Under the pieces are notes generated by a model, which was not told the origin of the DNA, made no database searches, and saw only the letters and a program-made list of their open reading frames with translations. The position numbers and the translations under genes were made by a program. Shown here piece by piece: positions 8,909 through 17,701 of a stretch of DNA of 64,000 bases; position 1 is the first letter of the stretch, and the number at the start of each line of letters is the position of its first letter. The stretch is from UBA5603 sp964501315. Its GTDB lineage: Bacteria; Bacillota_I; Bacilli_A; Izemoplasmatales; Hujiaoplasmataceae. The stretch spans positions 36,350 through 100,349 of the forward strand of contig CAZCSO010000004.1 in assembly GCA_964501315.1 (NCBI GenBank), in the 5' to 3' direction.

Positions 8909-9469
8909 CTACCTCTTTTCTTTAAGATTAAGTCGCGTGTAAGCTTCACCATTTTTTTTCTTAATTTGGTTTAGCATCCGATTTTCAAAACGACGATTAA
9001 GTCGCGTAAACCATTTTTCATTATTTCGCTTGATTGCGTCCACCAAATGAACTTTTAAACCCATGCGTTTGGATCCAAGTACATCGGTCATCACTTGGTC
9101 ACCGATGACCAATACCTTGGATTTATCGGTAATCGAAAGGATGGATAGTGCTTTCTTAAATCCGATTTTAAGCGGTTTTTTCGCAGAAGCGACATAAGGG
9201 CAATCGATCAATTCGGAAAAATGCTTAATGCGGGAACGATGATTGTTCGAAATAATAACAATTTTAAATCCACGTGATTGTAGGGAATTAAAAAGGGTAA
9301 TTAGTTTCTCTGAAGGAAGCGTTTCATCGTAAGGAATTAACGTGTTGTCTACGTCAATTAATAATGCTTCGATGCCAGAATTGCGAACCGATTCAAAATC
9401 CACATCAAAGATGGTTTTACTATATCCATCGGGTATGAATAATTGGTAATTAAGAAGATACTCGATCAT
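8909..9469 (-). CDS. yqeG: YqeG-family HAD phosphatase
   Basis: About 186 residues, HAD superfamily IIIA. The nucleophile motif is DVDNT (39-43), motif II is in VIISNN, and motif III/IV includes SAKKPLKIGF and VIGDQVMTDV. The substrate is not certain; the family is close to phosphatidylglycerophosphatase-like HAD enzymes. The start at 9469 (MIEYLLNYQLF) follows GGAGGTTT; a longer frame to 9505 lacks this support. It heads the yqe/com transcription unit. Confidence 0.9.
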   Translation of the reverse strand: MIEYLLNYQLFIPDGYSKTIFDVDFESVRNSGIEALLIDVDNTLIPYDETLPSEKLITLFNSLQSRGFKIVIISNNHRSRIKHFSELIDCPYVASAKKPLKIGFKKALSILSITDKSKVLVIGDQVMTDVLGSKRMGLKVHLVDAIKRNNEKWFTRLNRRFENRMLNQIKKKNGEAYTRLNLKEKR

Positions 9470-9494
9470 TAGAAACCTCCAAATGCTATGATAA

Positions 9495-9524
9495 ATTATA
9501 CACAATTTAGGACAAAATGTCCAA
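9495..9524 (-). promoter_or_regulatory. Promoter of the yqeG-comEC unit with internal palindrome
   Basis: On the minus strand, TATAAT (9495-9500) is preceded after 18 bases by TTGGAC (9519-9524). A perfect 5-bp inverted repeat, GGACA-aaa-TGTCC, at 9510-9522 overlaps the -35 and spacer, so it may be an operator. Confidence 0.55.
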
Positions 9525-9565
9525 TTTTTGACTGCATTGCCTAAAAATGTGGATTCGTTAAGCGG

Positions 9566-10309
9566 TTAGTATGAGCTAAAATGCAATATTGCCCGAAAGG
9601 CGACTTTTTGAGTTTTATCTAGTACTCCGTAAACGATTGCTGTCTCTTCATAATCATATAAGGATAATCTGACCATATCTCCTAAGAAAAGCGATTGTGA
9701 ATAGGTAATTTGATAGTCTTTAATGGGGCGATTTCGGTTACTAAGTTTTAATAGGGATTCAATGTAATCCAAATAGACAACATTGTTCATATGATGATTA
9801 AAATCAATCTCGGAGTCAACAACCGTACGTAGTAATGACAAAGTTGGCGAATCGGAAACGGAAGGATAATCAAGATACATCGGGTCAATTGCTTTTTGAT
9901 TTAATGCTTCATGTTGGTTAAGATCCAAAGAAGATAGGGTCGCCGGTTTTATTAAAACATAGCGTTCATCATCGACAATCACCCATTTGCCTACCGCTCT
10001 TGCAACGACTCTATGTTGCTCATCGAGTACTTCATAATGACGGTCCATTCCTAAAGAACTCATCGGATTGACCCATGTACGAACTTCATAACGATGATGA
10101 TTGATAATTGGATAATCAAGTCTGACGTGCAATCGAGCAACCGCCCAGAATGCATGATGACGTTTTAAATCATCTACGCCTTGTTGGTTTTCCTTACTAT
10201 GTTCAAGAGAGCGATCTTGAAGCTGTTTTTGTAACCATTTGAATGCGTCCCATTGCGTCGGTTCGTTAGTCAACGACAAGGAAATGGTTGTTGATTTTAC
10301 AGCACTCAT
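9566..10309 (-). CDS. Acyl-ACP thioesterase
   Basis: A 247-residue double hot-dog protein of the FatA/FatB-like acyl-ACP thioesterase family, which releases free fatty acids from acyl carrier protein. Family features are the N-terminal hot-dog with V-R-TWVNPM, and the second hot-dog with SEIDFNHHMNNVVYLDYIE (about 165-184), where the Asn and His of the DFNxHMNN motif are catalytic. Length fits the bacterial family. Its ATG overlaps the stop of the YgiQ gene by four bases. Such enzymes are frequent in organisms that take a free-fatty-acid route into membrane lipid. Confidence 0.88.
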   Translation of the reverse strand: MSAVKSTTISLSLTNEPTQWDAFKWLQKQLQDRSLEHSKENQQGVDDLKRHHAFWAVARLHVRLDYPIINHHRYEVRTWVNPMSSLGMDRHYEVLDEQHRVVARAVGKWVIVDDERYVLIKPATLSSLDLNQHEALNQKAIDPMYLDYPSVSDSPTLSLLRTVVDSEIDFNHHMNNVVYLDYIESLLKLSNRNRPIKDYQITYSQSLFLGDMVRLSLYDYEETAIVYGVLDKTQKVAFRAILHFSSY

Positions 10310-12117
10310 CGATGTGACGTCTCCGCTCCACGTGGCCGTATCAAACAGGAGGGTTGATATCCGATGAGATCCCCTCGATTACTTTTCAGTAATGCTTCTT
10401 TTACTAAATCATAGTTCTTTGGATTTCGATATTGAATTAACGCTCGTTGCATTGCTTTTTCATGCGGTGTTTTAGGAACATAGACGGGTTCCATTGTTCT
10501 TGGATCAAGTTCGGTGTAGTACATGGTTGTCGATAATGTCAAGGGAGTCGGGTAGAAGTCTTGTACTTGTTCTGGGTTATAACCCATATCGCGAATGTAC
10601 TCCGCCAAAATGATGGCGTCATTCAGTGTTGATCCAGGATGGGAACTCATAAGATACGGAACCAAGTATTGTTCTTTATGAATTGCCTTCGTTAATTGGT
10701 TGAATTTATGGACAAATCGATCAAACAACTGTCTTCTAGGTTTCCCCATTTTATCAAGAACGGCATCGGAAACATGTTCAGGAGCAACCTTGAGTTGTCC
10801 GGAAACATGATGTTCAACCAATTCTTTGAAGAATGCATCATTTTTATCGTACATCAGATAATCATACCGTATTCCACTACGAACAAAGACTTTCTTAATG
10901 CCGTCTAGTTCACGAAGTTCACGCAAAATATCGAGGTATTCGGTATGGTCAACCTTGAGATTGGCGCAGGGAGAAGGATGAAGACACTGGCGATTCGTAC
11001 ATACCCCATAATCCTTTTGTTTATCGCAAGCAGGCTGATAAAAATTGGCAGTTGGTCCGCCAACATCGTGAATATACCCTTTAAAATCAGGATCAGAAAT
11101 CATTTGTTTGGCTTCTTTGATAATGGAATCCTTATTACGATGTGACATAATACGTCCTTGATGCATGGTCAATGCGCAAAAGGAACAACCGCCATAACAG
11201 CCACGATTCGCGACTATGGAAAATTTAACTTCATCCATAGCTGACACATGACCCAATTGTTCAAGTTTAGGATGGGTTTGACGCATGAACGGCAAATCGT
11301 AGAGTTGATCCATGAGTGATGCATCCAATGGAAATTGAGGTGCATTTTGAATGACATAGTCGTTTGCATAAATTTCAATCAGCGGTTTCGCTGAAAAGGG
11401 ATCCGTGTTTTGATACTGAGTCATAAACGACCGTGCGTAGGTTTGTTTTGACGATAAAATGGCATCATAACTAGGCAAATTCAAACCATCTGAGGGTAGA
11501 TAATCAACATTTTTTGTTTTCCATACCGTCCCACGAATAAAGATAAGATCGCTTATCGGCAATCCGCTTTCCAACGCTTCAGCGATTTCGATGATGGCCT
11601 TTTCTCCCATTCCATATACCAATAAATCAGCTTTTGAATCCAGTAGAATACTTTTTCGTATGGAATCATCCCAATAATCATAATGAGCTAAACGCCGTAA
11701 CGAAGCTTCGATTCCGCCTAGGATAATAGCTCCGTTCGGATCCACTTTTCGAATGATATTCGCATATTTGATAACGGCTCGGTCTGGACGTTTACCCATA
11801 TATCCACCGGGCGTATAAAAATCTTTTTTTCGACGTTTTTTGGCGACGGTGTAATGATTAACCATTGAATCGATGTTACCACTGTTGACCAGCCAACCTA
11901 GTTTTGGTTTACCAAATTCTAAAAAAGCCGCTTCATCCATCCAGTTCGGTTGGGATAAAATACAGACAGAAAAGTGGTGACGTTCTAACCACCGGGCGAT
12001 AATGGCCGTACCGAAAGAGGGGTGATCACAGTACGCGTCACCCGTTACAAAAACAAAATCTGGTTGAGTAATTCCGGCAGCAATCATCTCTGAATAATCA
12101 ATGGGTAAAAAATTCAC
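10306..12117 (-). CDS. YgiQ family radical SAM protein
   Basis: A 603-residue radical SAM protein with the cluster-binding cysteines C307, C311 and C314 in NRGCYGGCSFCAL. The YgiQ family has a characteristic N-terminal domain (seen as PDFVFVTGDAYCDHPSFG near residue 20) and a C-terminal tail with RNPKNYDLVKEAL. The reaction is not established. The start is GTG at 12117, placed eight bases after GAGGTG. It lies within a chain of tightly packed genes (12809 down to 9566). Confidence 0.92.
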   Translation of the reverse strand: MNFLPIDYSEMIAAGITQPDFVFVTGDAYCDHPSFGTAIIARWLERHHFSVCILSQPNWMDEAAFLEFGKPKLGWLVNSGNIDSMVNHYTVAKKRRKKDFYTPGGYMGKRPDRAVIKYANIIRKVDPNGAIILGGIEASLRRLAHYDYWDDSIRKSILLDSKADLLVYGMGEKAIIEIAEALESGLPISDLIFIRGTVWKTKNVDYLPSDGLNLPSYDAILSSKQTYARSFMTQYQNTDPFSAKPLIEIYANDYVIQNAPQFPLDASLMDQLYDLPFMRQTHPKLEQLGHVSAMDEVKFSIVANRGCYGGCSFCALTMHQGRIMSHRNKDSIIKEAKQMISDPDFKGYIHDVGGPTANFYQPACDKQKDYGVCTNRQCLHPSPCANLKVDHTEYLDILRELRELDGIKKVFVRSGIRYDYLMYDKNDAFFKELVEHHVSGQLKVAPEHVSDAVLDKMGKPRRQLFDRFVHKFNQLTKAIHKEQYLVPYLMSSHPGSTLNDAIILAEYIRDMGYNPEQVQDFYPTPLTLSTTMYYTELDPRTMEPVYVPKTPHEKAMQRALIQYRNPKNYDLVKEALLKSNRGDLIGYQPSCLIRPRGAETSHR

Positions 12118-12119
12118 GC

Positions 12120-12809
12120 TTAAGACACCTCAATGCTTTTAAAAAGCAAACTTAATTCTTTTCGTTTTTGACGATAGTCGGGGCAAAAATACAACAATAG
12201 TTGATAAAAATTATCGCCATGATTCGGATATTTCAAATGCATTACTTCATGAAGAAAGATGATTTCTAAATACGAAGGATCAAAACATGCCAAGATGCTG
12301 TTGAACTTAATTATGCGCTTTTCGGTCTGACAACTACCAAATTGGCTTTTCATAAGTTGAGCTTTAAAATTGATTGGATTGAGTGCGACATAGGGTTGTA
12401 ATCGATCAATCCATCGCTCAGCTAATTGCTTCACTTCCACCACTGTCATCGTTCGGTAAAAATCTAAAATAGCGGTTCGATGGTCTTCGCGACTTCGGAT
12501 AATAAGTGTTTTTTCATCCCAATCCCATAATGATTTCAATGAAGATTGGTAGGATATCGGATAAAAATGGCCTTGATAAAACAACAAATCCGAGAAAATG
12601 GGATGGATTTTTTGTGGCTGTTGTTCGAGATATTTCACGATTTTCCGTGAATTCGATTGGATGAAATTATGAATTGATTCCGAATGCGTTCGATGATTGG
12701 TATAAACGACCAAGGTATTACGGTCCTTCACGCGCAGATACGTATGACGATTGTTCTTATGCTGAACGATTAATCGGAATGAGTATCCGTCTACATTAAT
12801 GGTTTCCAT
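12120..12809 (-). CDS. YgjP-type zinc metallopeptidase
   Basis: A 229-residue protein of the YgjP/WLM-like family. The catalytic HExxH is HEVMH at 187-191, with a third metal ligand, H197, in YPNHGDNFY. Upstream SQFGSC (155-160) is also conserved in this family. Function is uncertain; some relatives are encoded with type I restriction systems. Here the context is housekeeping (mtnN, YgiQ). It overlaps the end of mtnN by 19 bases. Confidence 0.85.
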   Translation of the reverse strand: METINVDGYSFRLIVQHKNNRHTYLRVKDRNTLVVYTNHRTHSESIHNFIQSNSRKIVKYLEQQPQKIHPIFSDLLFYQGHFYPISYQSSLKSLWDWDEKTLIIRSREDHRTAILDFYRTMTVVEVKQLAERWIDRLQPYVALNPINFKAQLMKSQFGSCQTEKRIIKFNSILACFDPSYLEIIFLHEVMHLKYPNHGDNFYQLLLYFCPDYRQKRKELSLLFKSIEVS

Positions 12810-13501
12810 GGGTAACGCTCTACGTATTGAATGACAAAGTCAGCTGTCAAATCAGCGATATCTTCAACAGTGTTTTCATACATTTGGACTTGCAACGTAT
12901 CATCGATAACATCGGATATACCTCGAAAAATAACGAAGGGAATATGAAATTTCATAGCCGTCATGGCAATCGCCATGCTTTCCATCTCTACGGCATATAA
13001 ATCGTTAACAACGGATTGGATGGGTGCTAATTTAATGGAATCCGTTATAAATTGATCGCCTGAAGCAATGATGCCACTTCGATAGCAGAGTTTGCGTTCT
13101 TTCAACAAATCCTTAGCTTGCGATACCAATCGAGCATCTGCGTATACTATGAAGGGGTCACCTGGCATTTGTCCATACGGTAATTCAGGGTCGATTTTTT
13201 GTACATCGACATCACTGTAGACGACCCCTTCAGAAACGATAATATCGCCTGAATTAATAGGAAATAATCCTCCGGCAACACCCGTATTAATCAAATAGTC
13301 AATCGGATACGACATCAACAAAATCGTGGTTGTCATCGCGGCATTGACTTTTCCTATGCCCGATTGCGTTACCACCACTTCTTGTGATCCAAGAAAGCCA
13401 CGATAAAAAGACTTATTGGCGATGATATCGGTTTTATCAATTGTCATCGCTTTGAGAAGTGTTTTAATTTCTTTGTCCATCGCGGCAATGATTCCAATCA
13501 T
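12791..13501 (-). CDS. mtnN: 5'-methylthioadenosine/S-adenosylhomocysteine nucleosidase
   Basis: A 236-residue nucleosidase that cleaves the glycosidic bond of MTA and SAH in methyl-cycle recycling. Motifs seen are GIIAAMDKE at the N-terminus, VTQSGIGKVNAA, INTGVAGG, and VEMESMAIA near the active-site glutamate, then ISDVIDD containing the catalytic aspartate. Length is typical. The start follows GGAGGATGCATC. It follows greA across an intrinsic terminator, in the same order as Bacillus greA-mtnN. SAM-using enzymes nearby (YgiQ, TrmR, YqeM) would produce its substrates. Confidence 0.96.
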   Translation of the reverse strand: MIGIIAAMDKEIKTLLKAMTIDKTDIIANKSFYRGFLGSQEVVVTQSGIGKVNAAMTTTILLMSYPIDYLINTGVAGGLFPINSGDIIVSEGVVYSDVDVQKIDPELPYGQMPGDPFIVYADARLVSQAKDLLKERKLCYRSGIIASGDQFITDSIKLAPIQSVVNDLYAVEMESMAIAMTAMKFHIPFVIFRGISDVIDDTLQVQMYENTVEDIADLTADFVIQYVERYPWKPLM

Positions 13502-13516
13502 GATGCATCCTCCTAA

Positions 13517-13540
13517 GAAAAAAAGCGGAATTAATCCGCA
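13517..13540 (-). terminator. Terminator after greA
   Basis: On the minus strand the stem GCGGAT/ATTCCGC-like (13525-13539) is followed by seven T just before the mtnN ribosome-binding site. Confidence 0.8.
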
Positions 13541-14008
13541 TTATTTAATTTCAAGCACTTCGATTTTGATTTCAGAACCTGTTTCTGATTTATAAACGAT
13601 TTTATTTCCTTTTTTAGCGCCAATAATTGCCTTACCAAGTGGCGATTCATTTGAAATCTTACCTGCAAGCGGATTAGCTTCCAAATGACCAACAATATCG
13701 TACGTCCGTTCATAATTTTGATTTATAAATCGTAGGGTTACGGTTTTACCAATCGCAACGGAGCGTGACGAGGAGTCTTTAATGATTTCAGCGTGTTTTA
13801 AGATGTTGTCGATTTCTTTAATACGAGCTTCAATTCTCGCTTGTTCGTCTCTCGCGGCATCGTAATCAGCATTTTCAGATAAGTCACCCTGAGCTCTCGC
13901 TTCTTTCAAGGCTTCTAAGTTCTTCTTGCGATCTACTTCCTTTAATTGCTCTAATTCTTGTTTTAATTTTTCAAAACCAGCTTCTGTCAGTTTAAATGTA
14001 TTTTCCAT
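13541..14008 (-). CDS. greA: Transcription elongation factor GreA
   Basis: About 155 residues. GreA enters the RNA polymerase secondary channel and stimulates cleavage of backtracked RNA. The N-terminal coiled coil carries GDLSENADYDAARDEQ with the tip acidic residues, and the C-terminal FKBP-like domain contains ESPLGKAIIGAKKGN. Length matches the family. The start at 14008 is nine bases after GGAG; the ATG at 14014 is too close to it. It has its own TGATATAAT promoter in the gap after udk. Confidence 0.97.
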   Translation of the reverse strand: MENTFKLTEAGFEKLKQELEQLKEVDRKKNLEALKEARAQGDLSENADYDAARDEQARIEARIKEIDNILKHAEIIKDSSSRSVAIGKTVTLRFINQNYERTYDIVGHLEANPLAGKISNESPLGKAIIGAKKGNKIVYKSETGSEIKIEVLEIK

Positions 14009-14039
14009 GATCATAGTCTCCTATCTCTATTGCTTATAA

Positions 14040-14048
14040 ATTATATCA
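14040..14048 (-). promoter_or_regulatory. Extended -10 promoter of greA
   Basis: TGATATAAT on the minus strand between udk and greA. No good -35 is visible. The same nine-base element precedes several other genes in this window. Confidence 0.55.
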
Positions 14049-14052
14049 TAAT

Positions 14053-14673
14053 TTAGTGATGAATGATAGACAATATTTTCGCAATTATAATATCGACTGC
14101 GACATCATTGGCATAATCATTCGGAATAATTATATCAGCGTAGCGTTTCGTCGGTTTTACGAAAGCAAAATGCATGGGCTTAACTGTTTTTATGTATTGA
14201 TCAATAACCGATTCCATGGTCCGACCACGCTCCTTGATGTCTCGAGACAATCGACGAATAAATCGCAAATCATCATCACATTCCACAAACAATTTGATAT
14301 CGGCCATCGAGCGAATGCGTTCATCCTCCAAAACCAAAATACCTTCCAAAATTATGATTTGAGCCGGGGAAATATGCTCGGTTTTTTCCGCTCTTGTCAA
14401 ATTAACAAAGTCGTAAGTAGGCTTTTCGATTGATTGGCCTTTGACAAGTGCTTTGATGTGTTTGTAGAATAACTCGTTATCAAGCGAAAAAGGATGGTCG
14501 TAATTGACGGCCCGTCGTTCTTCCATGCTCATTTCTGATTGGTCTTTGTAATAATCATCGTGTTTTATTACGACGACCGAATCATCTTTTAGAGCGGCCA
14601 TGATTTTATCCACAACCGTTGTTTTACCCGATGAAGATCCTCCTGCTACAGCGATAATTAATGGTTTTTGCAT
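14053..14673 (-). CDS. udk: Uridine kinase
   Basis: About 206 residues. The enzyme phosphorylates uridine and cytidine to the monophosphates in pyrimidine salvage. Walker A is GGSSSGKTT near the N-terminus; other family motifs are HDDYY, NYDHPFSLD, PTYDF and ILEGIL, plus the RRLSRDIKERGR lid. Length is normal. ATG at 14673 is preferred because it lies nine or ten bases after AAGGA, while GTG at 14682 is too close. It overlaps the 3' end of trhP2, in the Bacillus yrrO-udk-greA order. Confidence 0.96.
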   Translation of the reverse strand: MQKPLIIAVAGGSSSGKTTVVDKIMAALKDDSVVVIKHDDYYKDQSEMSMEERRAVNYDHPFSLDNELFYKHIKALVKGQSIEKPTYDFVNLTRAEKTEHISPAQIIILEGILVLEDERIRSMADIKLFVECDDDLRFIRRLSRDIKERGRTMESVIDQYIKTVKPMHFAFVKPTKRYADIIIPNDYANDVAVDIIIAKILSIIHH

Positions 14674-15860
14674 GATTGACACATCCTTATCATATCGTAT
14701 TTATTGATGGGAATGGAACTTTTAAATCGTATTATTTGTTTGGGATGCCGTGCGGCATCAAGAACCAATCCGTTTTCGTCATATAGTTCAGAAATCGTGC
14801 TGATGATGGGCATTTTGCCTGGCGTAATAATTTCGATGTTTGAATAAGGTTTAAAGTGATTTCGTTGTTCAACAGTTGCCATTTGGCTGGTACTGTCATA
14901 ATCCAATCCTATCGCAATGAATGTCTGATCAGGTCGACTCAATTCATCAGCGTAGAGTTGTTGTTGAGTGGTGACCATACCAGCATAAAAACCATGGGAC
15001 GTTTCACGGTTTTCAGCTTTAGCGATTTCTTGATAATAATAATCACGGTCTTTTAATTGATTTTGGCAATAATCATCGATGAGCATCCGATAGACGTAGA
15101 CGACGGTCGCAATGTAGTGTGCTGACTTCATACGTCCTTCAATTTTTAATGAATCAATGCCCAAATCAATGAGTGACGGAATGTACTCAATTGCATCCAA
15201 ATCCTTTGAAGACATTCGAAACGAATCCGGCGATCCAATCATTTGATTTCGATCGTATAATGTATAATGCCAACGGCAACTATGCGCACAACCACCCCGA
15301 TTGGCATCACGAGCAGTCATAGCGTTTGATAAGGTGCATCGTCCGGAATACGATACGCACATACCACCGTGAATGAATACCTCGAGTTGACCAGTCACTT
15401 CCTTCTTGATTTTTTTTAGGTTTTCAAGACTAACTTCACGAGCTAACACGACTCGTTCCAGACCATAATCAAACCAGTACTGGGCATGGCAACTATTGGT
15501 AACGCTTTGCTGCGTTGATAGGTGAACGGGAATGGAAGTGGTTTTTAAGCAACGATCAATAATGTAGGGACTAGAAGCGATAATTGCATCAACGCCAATG
15601 GTTTCTAACGCTTTGAGATAGTCATCAAGTCCAGCCATATCTTCATTATGCAAAACCATATTGGTTGTCACATATACTTTTTTTCCTAATGAATGTGCGA
15701 ATTGAACGGCTTCTCGAATCGAATCTAAATCAAATTTAGATGCTCGAGCGCGCAATGAAAAAACGGTTCCGCCAATATAGACAGCGTCGGCACCATAAAG
15801 TAAGGCAATCTTCAGTTTTTCTAAATCGCCAGCGGGTGCCAGCAACTCCGGCGCTTTCAT
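14658..15860 (-). CDS. trhP2: tRNA U34 hydroxylase subunit TrhP2 (peptidase U32 family)
   Basis: A 400-residue U32-family protein. In Bacillus, YrrN and YrrO (TrhP1/TrhP2) are required for prephenate-dependent hydroxylation of tRNA uridine 34. It begins ELLAPAGDLEKLKIAL, the U32 signature. Cysteines in GGMCVSYSGRC and GGCAHSCRW are the expected iron-sulfur ligands. It overlaps trhP1 by four bases and udk by about 16. With trmR it should make 5-methoxyuridine in tRNA. Confidence 0.92.
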   Translation of the reverse strand: MKAPELLAPAGDLEKLKIALLYGADAVYIGGTVFSLRARASKFDLDSIREAVQFAHSLGKKVYVTTNMVLHNEDMAGLDDYLKALETIGVDAIIASSPYIIDRCLKTTSIPVHLSTQQSVTNSCHAQYWFDYGLERVVLAREVSLENLKKIKKEVTGQLEVFIHGGMCVSYSGRCTLSNAMTARDANRGGCAHSCRWHYTLYDRNQMIGSPDSFRMSSKDLDAIEYIPSLIDLGIDSLKIEGRMKSAHYIATVVYVYRMLIDDYCQNQLKDRDYYYQEIAKAENRETSHGFYAGMVTTQQQLYADELSRPDQTFIAIGLDYDSTSQMATVEQRNHFKPYSNIEIITPGKMPIISTISELYDENGLVLDAARHPKQIIRFKSSIPINKYDMIRMCQSCKNH

Positions 15861-16735
15861 TCGTCACCTCGTAAACGATTCGTTTTTCGGTAATAAAACC
15901 CAGAATCGTATTCATGTCCGTGTTTTTGACGGAATAATTCACGTCGTTTTGGATTTTGATAGGCTGCGATGCTATCGGTTAATTCTTCATCACTCAACAA
16001 AAAGCGATCAATGAAAAAATCCGACAAATAAGGACGAATCAACTGTATTTCATTAAAGGATTCTAATTTTTTTTCTCTAAAAATGTGAGTGCCGAACGCA
16101 TCTTCGTAGATTGGGTATCGGGTGTCTTCACGAGATGATTCTTGAAGTGAAAACAGTTCATGACCTTTGATAGACGGTAAGGACGTTTTATTTTCTTCAT
16201 CAAAAAGCGTGATGAGCGGTCGATAAGAATAGAACATCGGGGCATACCCATGCCCGACGAGCGATAGTTCTAGAGCATGATTATTTTGAACAATCGCACT
16301 AATGGAATCCAAGGTAATTTCTCTTGCTATCGTCAATCCTTTAATTCCTTGAGATTCATAGAACCAAGGATCATAAAGATTGGTCGTCAAGGTTGATGGT
16401 TGATAAATGAGTTTTTGTTCCAATCCAAGTGATTTGGAAATGGGATATAGTGTCCAATCAAATGCAACAATCGCATCCATGTCCAATGACTTTACAAAAG
16501 AAAGATAATTACGCAATTGCGGTAAGTGTTCTTCATGAATCATCGCATTTAACAAAAGATAACATTTTTTTTGATGGCGATGAATGACGGAAACAACATC
16601 CGCCAACTCATCTTGAGGAAAAGAATGGTTTGTTTTGGTTGAAAATTCTTTCGAACATACCAAAAAAACATCAACACCCAGTGATGATAGCCAATCAATT
16701 TCCGATAAGTGATTGAGTTGAGTTCCTATTCTCAT
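15857..16735 (-). CDS. trhP1: tRNA U34 hydroxylase subunit TrhP1 (peptidase U32 family)
   Basis: A 292-residue U32-family partner of TrhP2, matching YrrN in length and position. It lacks the cysteine cluster seen in TrhP2. It has the TIM-barrel-like pattern of the family (IVAFDWTLYPISKSLG, YQPSTLTTNLYDPWF, GLTIAREITLDSI, VGHGYAPMFYSYRPL). It begins ten bases after trmR and overlaps trhP2 by four bases, which suggests stoichiometric expression. The assignment rests on pattern and conserved order. Confidence 0.88.
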   Translation of the reverse strand: MRIGTQLNHLSEIDWLSSLGVDVFLVCSKEFSTKTNHSFPQDELADVVSVIHRHQKKCYLLLNAMIHEEHLPQLRNYLSFVKSLDMDAIVAFDWTLYPISKSLGLEQKLIYQPSTLTTNLYDPWFYESQGIKGLTIAREITLDSISAIVQNNHALELSLVGHGYAPMFYSYRPLITLFDEENKTSLPSIKGHELFSLQESSREDTRYPIYEDAFGTHIFREKKLESFNEIQLIRPYLSDFFIDRFLLSDEELTDSIAAYQNPKRRELFRQKHGHEYDSGFYYRKTNRLRGDE

Positions 16736-16745
16736 ATCAATGCCT

Positions 16746-17363
16746 TCACTTTCGTTTTGAGATACTTAACCCGTCTCCGATATCATAGAAATTCGTTTCA
16801 AAATCCGAACGGTTCTTAAGCCACTCAACATAGTTTGTAATTTTTCTTGCAATGGCTCGTTGATTTCGTGTCATTGTTTCAGGATCACGATGAACGTAAC
16901 CGTGGAAATTTAAGTTATCAGTAATAATTAATCCGTTATTAGTCAGAAGGGGTGATAATTTTTCAAAGAGCCGTTGATACTGTGCTTTTGCACCATCGAT
17001 AAAGATGATGTCAAAGTGACCGTAGGAACTGAAATCCACATCAAAGGCATCACCATGTATGAGTTTTACGGATCTCCTTAGTTTCGCATCAATTAGATTT
17101 TCTACGGCAATTTCATAAAGATGTCGCTCACGTTCAATGGTTGTGACATGGCCATGGGTCATCAGTGCTAAGGCAATAGCGCTATAACCAATCGCAGTAC
17201 CGATTTCAAGAATCTTTGGTTTTGAATAGTGCGTAAGAATCGGTTCAAGAAAATCCAATGATATCGTTTCAATCATTGGAATATTCATTGACACCCCTTG
17301 AGCTTTTATATCAAGAAGAACGGGATAGTCTCGCCATATCCCAGAAGATAATTTAGTGCCCAT
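16746..17363 (-). CDS. trmR: tRNA 5-hydroxyuridine methyltransferase TrmR
   Basis: A 205-residue class I methyltransferase of the O-methyltransferase 3 (COMT-like) family. SAM motif I is ILEIGTAIGYSAIAL, the acidic motif is TTIERE, and IIFIDGAKAQY contains the metal-binding aspartate; ITDNLNFHG follows. Its homologue YrrM (TrmR) in Bacillus methylates ho5U34 to mo5U34. The neighbours are the two hydroxylase subunits, so the full pathway is present. In Bacillus mltG stands just upstream; here DUF1292 does. Confidence 0.92.
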   Translation of the reverse strand: MGTKLSSGIWRDYPVLLDIKAQGVSMNIPMIETISLDFLEPILTHYSKPKILEIGTAIGYSAIALALMTHGHVTTIERERHLYEIAVENLIDAKLRRSVKLIHGDAFDVDFSSYGHFDIIFIDGAKAQYQRLFEKLSPLLTNNGLIITDNLNFHGYVHRDPETMTRNQRAIARKITNYVEWLKNRSDFETNFYDIGDGLSISKRK

Positions 17364-17387
17364 AACAGATAAAAAGAGTAACGTTAA

Positions 17388-17699
17388 TTACTCTTTATGC
17401 TCGTGTTTATGATCATGGTCGTCGTCATCTTCGCCTTCCATGTCTTCTAAATAACTTTCAATAACTTCTTCGACAAAGTCCCATTCTTCATCCGATTCAA
17501 TTTGATAAAGTTGTCCTTCGTCACCATCTTCGGGATTAAAAGAAGCTGCGAAATATTCGCCAGATTCATCACCGACGATTTGATAGACTACGTAGGATTT
17601 GTTAAATTCATCGGAGTCAAATGTCATGACGATTTGACAGGTGATTTCTTTTCCAAGTTCGTCCGTTACAATAAACGTTGCATCAAGTTCTTTTTCCAT
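17388..17699 (-). CDS. yrzB: DUF1292 protein (YrzB type)
   Basis: A 103-residue acidic protein of the DUF1292 family: TFIVTDELGKEITCQIVMTF, then YVVYQI, then a region reading SFNPEDGDEGQLYQIESDEEWDFVEEVIES. The C-terminal tail is rich in Asp and His (DDDDHDHKHEHKE), so it may bind metal. Function is unknown. It lies two bases after ruvX, the standard position for yrzB. Confidence 0.9.
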   Translation of the reverse strand: MEKELDATFIVTDELGKEITCQIVMTFDSDEFNKSYVVYQIVGDESGEYFAASFNPEDGDEGQLYQIESDEEWDFVEEVIESYLEDMEGEDDDDHDHKHEHKE

Positions 17700-17701
17700 T
17701 G

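Noticed and set aside
8909..9505. Longer YqeG start at 9505
   Set aside because: It lies between promoter and ribosome-binding site; GGAGGTTT serves the ATG at 9469.
14056..14433. A 125-codon open frame on the plus strand
   Set aside because: It is antisense to udk, which has full motifs and conserved order; the frame has no ribosome-binding site or recognisable protein.
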